The position numbers were made by a program, and so were the translations under genes. From Candidatus Magasanikbacteria bacterium RIFOXYC2_FULL_42_28 (lineage in GTDB: Bacteria; Patescibacteria; ABY1; Magasanikbacterales; GWA2-37-8): a stretch of 64,000 nt of DNA. This document shows, in pieces, positions 59,637 to 64,000 of the stretch. The notes below the pieces were generated by a model that saw only the letters and a list, made by a program, of their open reading frames with translations, did not search any database and was not told where the DNA came from. The stretch spans positions 5,291-69,290 of the forward strand of contig MFQZ01000003.1 in the NCBI GenBank assembly GCA_001784435.1, given 5' to 3'. The first letter of the stretch is position 1, and every line of letters starts with the position of its first letter.

Positions 59637-60686
59637 ATGGACTTTTCTAAAATTCGCAACTATCTTTTTTTGGGGTCGCTTCTTATCGTCACATTATTAT
59701 TTTTAAATCTCTTGCGACCATTCGCCTATGTAATTTTTTGGGCGGCGGTATTGGCCGCGATGTCTTATCCGGTTTATAAAAAAGTCAATGCGCGTTTGGC
59801 TCATCCGGATTTAAGCGCGATTATCACTCTATCTTTAATTTTAATAGTCATCATTGTTCCGGTATTAATGATTGGCTCACTGCTAGTAACTCAATCAGTC
59901 AACACTTACGCCACCTTTAGCAACGACGGCCGAATTGGCACTTGGATTTCCGATGTTGCCAATTGGTTACGCGATAACCCCCTCACGGCCTCGCTAAATG
60001 TAGACGACGCTTTTTGGACCGAAAAATTTTCGAGCGCCGCCCAAAGTATCACTGGTTGGTTGTTTAATTTCGCCCGACAATTAACGCAGGACTCATTTAA
60101 ATTTTTTGGGCTGTTTGCTATCATGGCCTATACTTTATTTTTCCTAATTCGGGATGGTGAAAAAATGTTAAAAAAATTAATGCACTTATGTCCGCTCGGT
60201 GATAAATATGAAGAAAAACTTTACGCTAAATTTGTGGCCACGGCCGGCGCCACTATCCGAGGCAATTTAACGGTGGCAGTAATTCAAGGCGCGCTCGGCG
60301 GAATACTTTTTGCCGTAACCGGCATACCGGCACCGCTCGTGTGGGGAGTAATTATGACTTTGCTCGCGATGATCCCGGGCATCGGCACTTTCTTGGTTTG
60401 GTTACCGGTCGGAGTGGTGATGTTGATTTTAGGCAATGTTTGGGAGGGCGTGCTTATCATCACATTGGGGGCACTCGTAATTAGCACCATTGATAATTTC
60501 CTGCGACCGGTTTTAGTCGGTAAAACCATTTCTTTGCACCCCTTAACAATCTTCTTTTCCACTTTGGGCGGAATTATCGTGTTTGGCCCCTCGGGCTTCA
60601 TCATCGGCCCCATTATCGCCTCGCTCGCCGTGGCGTTTTGGGATATGTATGAGGATTATTATCGGAGTGAATTAGAAAATAATTAA
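59637..60686 (+). CDS. AI-2E family transporter
   Basis: 349 residues with about eight transmembrane helices. It has the family pattern: two N-terminal helices (FLGSLLIVTLLFLNLLRPF, IFWAAVLAAMSYPVY), a central extramembrane part, then GGILFAVTGIPAPLVWGVIM and FLRPVLVGKTISLHPLTIFFSTLGG near the end. Family members export autoinducer-2, act as sodium/proton antiporters, or are of unknown role. It stands alone between a flippase gene and a convergent regulator gene. Confidence 0.88.
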   Translation: MDFSKIRNYLFLGSLLIVTLLFLNLLRPFAYVIFWAAVLAAMSYPVYKKVNARLAHPDLSAIITLSLILIVIIVPVLMIGSLLVTQSVNTYATFSNDGRIGTWISDVANWLRDNPLTASLNVDDAFWTEKFSSAAQSITGWLFNFARQLTQDSFKFFGLFAIMAYTLFFLIRDGEKMLKKLMHLCPLGDKYEEKLYAKFVATAGATIRGNLTVAVIQGALGGILFAVTGIPAPLVWGVIMTLLAMIPGIGTFLVWLPVGVVMLILGNVWEGVLIITLGALVISTIDNFLRPVLVGKTISLHPLTIFFSTLGGIIVFGPSGFIIGPIIASLAVAFWDMYEDYYRSELENN

Positions 60687-60705
60687 AATATTGTATTATT
60701 TAAAC

Positions 60706-60735
60706 AAAATATCCCGACTTAACCGGGATATTTTG
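60706..60735. terminator. bidirectional terminator
   Basis: AAAATATCCCG, short loop, CGGGATATTTT between convergent genes. Confidence 0.8.
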
Positions 60736-60751
60736 TTATCAGGGGTCGGGT

Positions 60752-61528
60752 TTATTTAGCATTTTGCCAAGCCAACTCAAACGTAATTTTTAAAAAATCC
60801 GCGAAGGTTTGACTCTGAATTTCAAAAGCGACATTTTCGGTTGGCTTAGACAACATCACAATCACTTTGTCGTCAAAAATATTTATTTCCCCGGCCGTGG
60901 AAAAGCGCGCGTCCGGTTCAAGCCAACGATACTCGGTGACGGCTCGTAAGTTTTTATTTCCTTTATATGTTTTGTTATACCACGCAAGCGCAATATCACT
61001 TTTAATTGCTAACACTTTTTCTTTGATTTTTAATTTGGTCCGCTCACGGGACTGGCGCGCCCCAACCTCATCAAACATTTCGGCATAATTTTTTAAATTC
61101 AAAATTGAATACACCTCGCTTTTTGCAGTCAACACGTGTAAATATAAATTTATCATCTCTTCTTTGCCCTGCCCAAATTTTACCATCGGCTTTAAATCTG
61201 ATTTAAACAAGGCCTGCAAATCGGGAAAAACCGATCCTAATTCTCTTAGACGAAACTCGGCCTGTTGTCTTTTATTTTCCAAATATTGACGTAAATGATA
61301 AGGCGGTTCAGCGGTATATATTTTGGTCTTACCGGTTAATGCCCGATTAGCAACTCCGCGCAGACACAAACGCTCTAAAATATCATAACCGGTGGTACGA
61401 TTTAATTTAGCCGCTTTGCTTATATCAGTTACTGCGCCCTTGCCTAATTCTAAAAGAGCCACATAAACCTTGGCTTCGTTGGGTAGCAGGCCTAATTTTT
61501 CTAAACGCTCATTTAATGATAATTCCAT
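60752..61528 (-). CDS. TrmB-family transcriptional regulator
   Basis: 258 residues. Winged helix ERLEKLGLLPNEAKVYVALLELGKGAVTDISKAAKLNRTTGYDILERL, then a coiled-coil segment and the TrmB C-terminal sensor (KEEMINLYLHVLTAKSEVYSILN, EINIFDDKVIVMLS) ending FADFLKITFELAWQ. It is divergent from the branched-chain amino-acid ABC operon, which it probably regulates. The promoter puts the start only about two bases before the ATG. Confidence 0.87.
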   Translation of the reverse strand: MELSLNERLEKLGLLPNEAKVYVALLELGKGAVTDISKAAKLNRTTGYDILERLCLRGVANRALTGKTKIYTAEPPYHLRQYLENKRQQAEFRLRELGSVFPDLQALFKSDLKPMVKFGQGKEEMINLYLHVLTAKSEVYSILNLKNYAEMFDEVGARQSRERTKLKIKEKVLAIKSDIALAWYNKTYKGNKNLRAVTEYRWLEPDARFSTAGEINIFDDKVIVMLSKPTENVAFEIQSQTFADFLKITFELAWQNAK

Positions 61529-61536
61529 ATATGTTT

Positions 61537-61592
61537 ATAATAGCATATTAATTAGAATATGTCAAGATACGCCGACATTTTTTAATATATTT
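61537..61592 (-). promoter_or_regulatory. promoter and operator-like element of the second TrmB gene
   Basis: Minus strand TTGACA (61565-61560), 17 bases, TATTAT (61542-61537). Plus-strand CGACATTTTTTAATATATTT at 61573-61592 resembles 40549-40566 beside the first TrmB gene. Confidence 0.6.
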
Positions 61593-61645
61593 ATATATTT
61601 TGCTTTATTTTAGCCAAATTTTGTATATTTTATTATTGGTTAGTA

Positions 61646-61674
61646 TTGACAATAATATAGATATACATTATAAT
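61646..61674 (+). promoter_or_regulatory. promoter for the amino-acid ABC operon
   Basis: TTGACA at 61646-61651, 17 bases, TATAAT at 61669-61674: a full consensus promoter. Confidence 0.85.
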
Positions 61675-61801
61675 AGCTCATCTTGCTACAAAAATAACGC
61701 GCGGTGGATAACTGACCAAAACACATATTTACATAAACAAAATAACAATATACAATTAAACCACACGGTTTAAAAATTTAATTCTTAATATAATTTGCCA
61801 T

Positions 61802-62929
61802 ATGCAAAGCAAATTGAAAGTTTTGGGGGCGTCCGGGTTGGCGCTTCTCATTCTCGCGGGTGGTGGTTGCGCGGCCAAGCAAAGCGTAACCGAAACGCCT
61901 AAAGATACCAGTCCAATTAAAATCGGGTGGATGGGCCCATTAACAGGCGACGTGGCCACAGTCGGTGAGATGACCAAAAAAGCCACTACAATGGCGGTCA
62001 AAGAAATCAACGATACTGGTGGAATTGATGGCCTACCACTTGAAGTGGTTTACGAGGATTCTGCTTGCGATGCAAAAACTGGAAGCAATGCCGGTAATAA
62101 ACTAATTAACGTAGAAAAGGTCACAGCAATCGTCGGTGAACTTTGCTCCGGCCCATTATTGGCAATCGCGCCAGTGGCCGAACAAAACCACACTGTGCTT
62201 ATCGGCGCCGGCACTACTGCACCAGCCATTACTGATGCTGGCGATTACATTTTCCGCGTCGTGCCATCGGATAGTTATCAGGGTAAATACGCAGCCAATT
62301 ACGTTTACAATACAATGGGCAAACGCAAAGCCGCGGTGCTATTTGCCAAAGCCGACTATACCGAAGGCCTAGCCACCGTATTCACGAGTGAATTTAAGAA
62401 ATTGGGCGGTGAAGTGGTCCTAACTGATTCTTTCTTGCAGACCGACCGCGATCTTAGAACACAATTAACCAAAGTTAAAGATAGTGGCGCGGATATGTTG
62501 TATTTCCCCACCTACACCGAAGCTGGCGTGGCCGGGGTAAAACAGGCGCAAGAAATGGGATTAAATACTCAAATCTTTGGTTCGGAAACTGTTGATGATC
62601 CAAAATTCTACGGCGCCCAAGGAGCCGAGGGTATTGTTTATACCAAACCCACCTCCTATACTAATGAAGAATTTAAGACCAAATTCTTAACCGCGACCGA
62701 TCAAAAAGAATTACCAGTATATGTAACCCAAAGTTACGATGCCATGAAAATTGTAGCCGAGGCCTTAAAACAATCCGGCAATGACAGTGCAAAACTGAAA
62801 AACGCGTTGTACCAAATAAAAAATTACGACGGCGTCTCCGGAAAAATCGGTTTTGACCAAAATGGTGATTTAACCACTGCTAATTACGAAGTGTATAAAG
62901 TCGTAAATGGTGAACCGGTTAAACAGTAA
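61802..62929 (+). CDS. branched-chain amino-acid ABC transporter binding lipoprotein (LivJ/K-like)
   Basis: 375 residues. A lipoprotein signal peptide ends LILAGGGC with Cys about 23. The type 1 periplasmic-binding fold follows: PIKIGWMGPLTGDVATVGEMTKKA, VVYEDSACDAKTGSNAGNKL, VGELCSGPLLAIAPVAEQ and VTQSYDAMKIVAEAL. It probably captures leucine, isoleucine, valine or another amino acid. A terminator-like hairpin separates it from the permease gene, which would raise its level above that of the permease. Confidence 0.9.
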   Translation: MQSKLKVLGASGLALLILAGGGCAAKQSVTETPKDTSPIKIGWMGPLTGDVATVGEMTKKATTMAVKEINDTGGIDGLPLEVVYEDSACDAKTGSNAGNKLINVEKVTAIVGELCSGPLLAIAPVAEQNHTVLIGAGTTAPAITDAGDYIFRVVPSDSYQGKYAANYVYNTMGKRKAAVLFAKADYTEGLATVFTSEFKKLGGEVVLTDSFLQTDRDLRTQLTKVKDSGADMLYFPTYTEAGVAGVKQAQEMGLNTQIFGSETVDDPKFYGAQGAEGIVYTKPTSYTNEEFKTKFLTATDQKELPVYVTQSYDAMKIVAEALKQSGNDSAKLKNALYQIKNYDGVSGKIGFDQNGDLTTANYEVYKVVNGEPVKQ

Positions 62930-62943
62930 TTAACTAAATTGAA

Positions 62944-62978
62944 AACGGCCCCGACGCAATTCGGGGTCGTTTGATTTT
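62944..62978 (+). terminator. intercistronic terminator/attenuator
   Basis: ACGGCCCCGA, CGCAAT loop, TCGGGGTCGT then TTGATTTTT, between the binding protein and permease genes. Confidence 0.75.
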
Positions 62979-63008
62979 TAGATGAAAATATAGTAAAATT
63001 AGGATATT

Positions 63009-63872
63009 ATGTTCTGGCAAATTTTAATAAATGGTCTAATCGCCGGCTCCATTTACGCGCTCATGGCCATGAGTTTTTCTTTGATTTATTCTGGTACAAA
63101 ATTTTTCAACATGACCCATGGCGTCATGGCCATAACCGGTGGCTATTTGGTATATTTAGGTACTAAAATTTTAGGACTGAACCCGGCTTTAAGTATTATT
63201 TTGTCAATTATCGCGACCGGAGCGCTTGGGCTGTTATTAAATTTAATAATTTTTGAACCTTTAAAAAAACGCCACTCCACCAATGTTGCTCTGCTCGTGG
63301 CTTCGCTCGGCGCCATGACCATGATAGTGGCATTTTTGGCCATATTTTTTACCAACCAATTCCAAACGTTGGGCAATAGTTTGGTACTAACCAAAATTTA
63401 CCATCTGGGCCCGGCCGTGATAACTCAAACCCAAGTGATAATTATTATTTGCGCTTTAATGGTATTGATCGGGCTATCATTAATTCTCAAATTTACCAAA
63501 TTCGGCAAAATGACTCGCGCCATCAACGACAACGAAGAAGTGGCCACAATAGTCGGAATCGATACCAAAAAAATTCTGCGTTATATTTTTTTCTTGGGCT
63601 CGGCCATCGCGGGCGGAGCCGGAATTTTAATGGGTTATGATGTTGGTTTAGAACCCCACGTTGGTCTTTGGTTATTGTTGAAAGGCGTGATTGCCGCGAT
63701 TATTGGTGGCTTTGGCAGTATACCGGGGGCGTTTATTGGCGGGTATATTATTGGCCTTACGGAAAATTTTGGCATTTGGAAAATCAGTGGCGAGTGGAAA
63801 GACGCGGTGGCGTTTATTATTTTAATTATATTTTTACTTTTTAGACAGCGCGGGTTGTTTGGAAAACGCTAA
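63009..63872 (+). CDS. branched-chain amino-acid ABC transporter permease (LivH-like)
   Basis: 287 residues with about eight transmembrane helices. It starts FWQILINGLIAGSIYALMAMSFSLIYSGTKFFNMTHG and has FTKFGKMTRAINDNEEVATIVGID (the ATPase-contact loop), GGAGILMGYDVGLEPHVG and IGGFGSIPGAFIGGYIIGL, all LivH features. An AGGA stands a few bases before the ATG. livM should follow at once. Confidence 0.9.
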   Translation: MFWQILINGLIAGSIYALMAMSFSLIYSGTKFFNMTHGVMAITGGYLVYLGTKILGLNPALSIILSIIATGALGLLLNLIIFEPLKKRHSTNVALLVASLGAMTMIVAFLAIFFTNQFQTLGNSLVLTKIYHLGPAVITQTQVIIIICALMVLIGLSLILKFTKFGKMTRAINDNEEVATIVGIDTKKILRYIFFLGSAIAGGAGILMGYDVGLEPHVGLWLLLKGVIAAIIGGFGSIPGAFIGGYIIGLTENFGIWKISGEWKDAVAFIILIIFLLFRQRGLFGKR

Positions 63873-63873
63873 T

Positions 63874-63996
63874 ATGGAATATTTTTTACACATCGCCATT
63901 ATAGCCGCTCACTACTGTTGCGTTAAATCAAACTCGCCTTCAGTATTTTATCTAATTTTACACCAAAATCAAACTCTTGGCAATTTTACGATTTGA
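63874..63996 (+). pseudogene. disrupted livM-like permease start
   Basis: A frame of 40 codons begins one base after livH. MEYFLHIAIIAA is how LivM proteins begin, but the following HYCCVKSNSPSVFYLI lacks the expected helix and the frame stops at 63994. Other frames are also closed nearby. Either livM was interrupted here by insertion or rearrangement, or the sequence is poor at this point. Confidence 0.45.
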
Positions 63997-64000
63997 ATTG

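Noticed and set aside
1..64000. CRISPR array
   Set aside because: No regularly spaced direct repeats with unique spacers were seen; the repeats found are isolated palindromes or AT-rich spacers.

Overview
The window reads as a chromosomal segment of an AT-rich bacterium of the Candidate Phyla Radiation (Patescibacteria). The grounds are inference from gene content and style: small single-copy informational genes (rpoB, rpoC, ruvB, ruvC, miaA, RNase J, SecG), many short orphan proteins, DUF4012-type surface proteins, a B12-dependent ribonucleotide reductase, almost no Shine-Dalgarno sequences before start codons, and many short palindromic dispersed repeats. TGA is used as a stop, so the code is not code 25.

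Layout. 1-1865 (minus): a partial membrane protein with a VirB2-like two-helix segment and a DsbA-like thioredoxin. 2-8.5 kb: secG, a peptide-binding protein, tRNA-Leu(CAG), RNase J, a 2-hydroxyacid dehydrogenase and, on the minus strand, the RNase P RNA with a consensus promoter. 8.5-11.3 kb (minus): an AbiEii-like nucleotidyltransferase with a small partner, and a PEP-utiliser mobile-domain protein. 11.4-22.4 kb: surface polysaccharide and envelope genes (sugar transferase, two GT4 glycosyltransferases, a DUF4012 protein and its neighbour) around an NRAMP-like/MgtE-N pair. 22.6-28 kb: miaA (with a repeat inserted in frame), a split small gene with an A7 slippery run, ruvC, and a Memo-CapA fusion. 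28-35.8 kb: rpoC and rpoB behind a long structured leader. 35.8-39.2 kb: inositol-phosphate synthase operon, tRNA-Leu(UAA), an HNH gene, and a candidate 6S-like RNA. 39.2-46.5 kb: cobalamin adenosyltransferase, a TrmB regulator divergent from a class V aminotransferase/methyltransferase operon, and nrdJ with an NrdR-box-like palindrome.

46.7-49.3 kb is the most interesting part: a complete diversity-generating retroelement (DGR). It has a reverse transcriptase with the DGR motif, an Avd-like helper on the opposite strand, a 118-bp template repeat (TR), and a matching variable repeat (VR) forming the C-terminus of a GC-rich target gene. All 14 TR/VR differences fall on TR adenines of the coding strand. 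The TR appears to be its own transcription unit with promoter and terminator, and an 11-C tract sits where the RT and Avd 5' ends overlap.

49.4-64 kb: an AbiE toxin-antitoxin pair, ruvB, small membrane proteins, the truncated remains of a divergent TrmB/ABC-transporter pair, a SpoIID-domain protein, a flippase, an AI-2E family transporter, and a second TrmB regulator divergent from a branched-chain amino-acid ABC transporter whose livM appears broken at the window end. TrmB genes next to the genes they probably control is a recurring theme (39.8-42.7, 53.7-56.4 and 60.8-64 kb).
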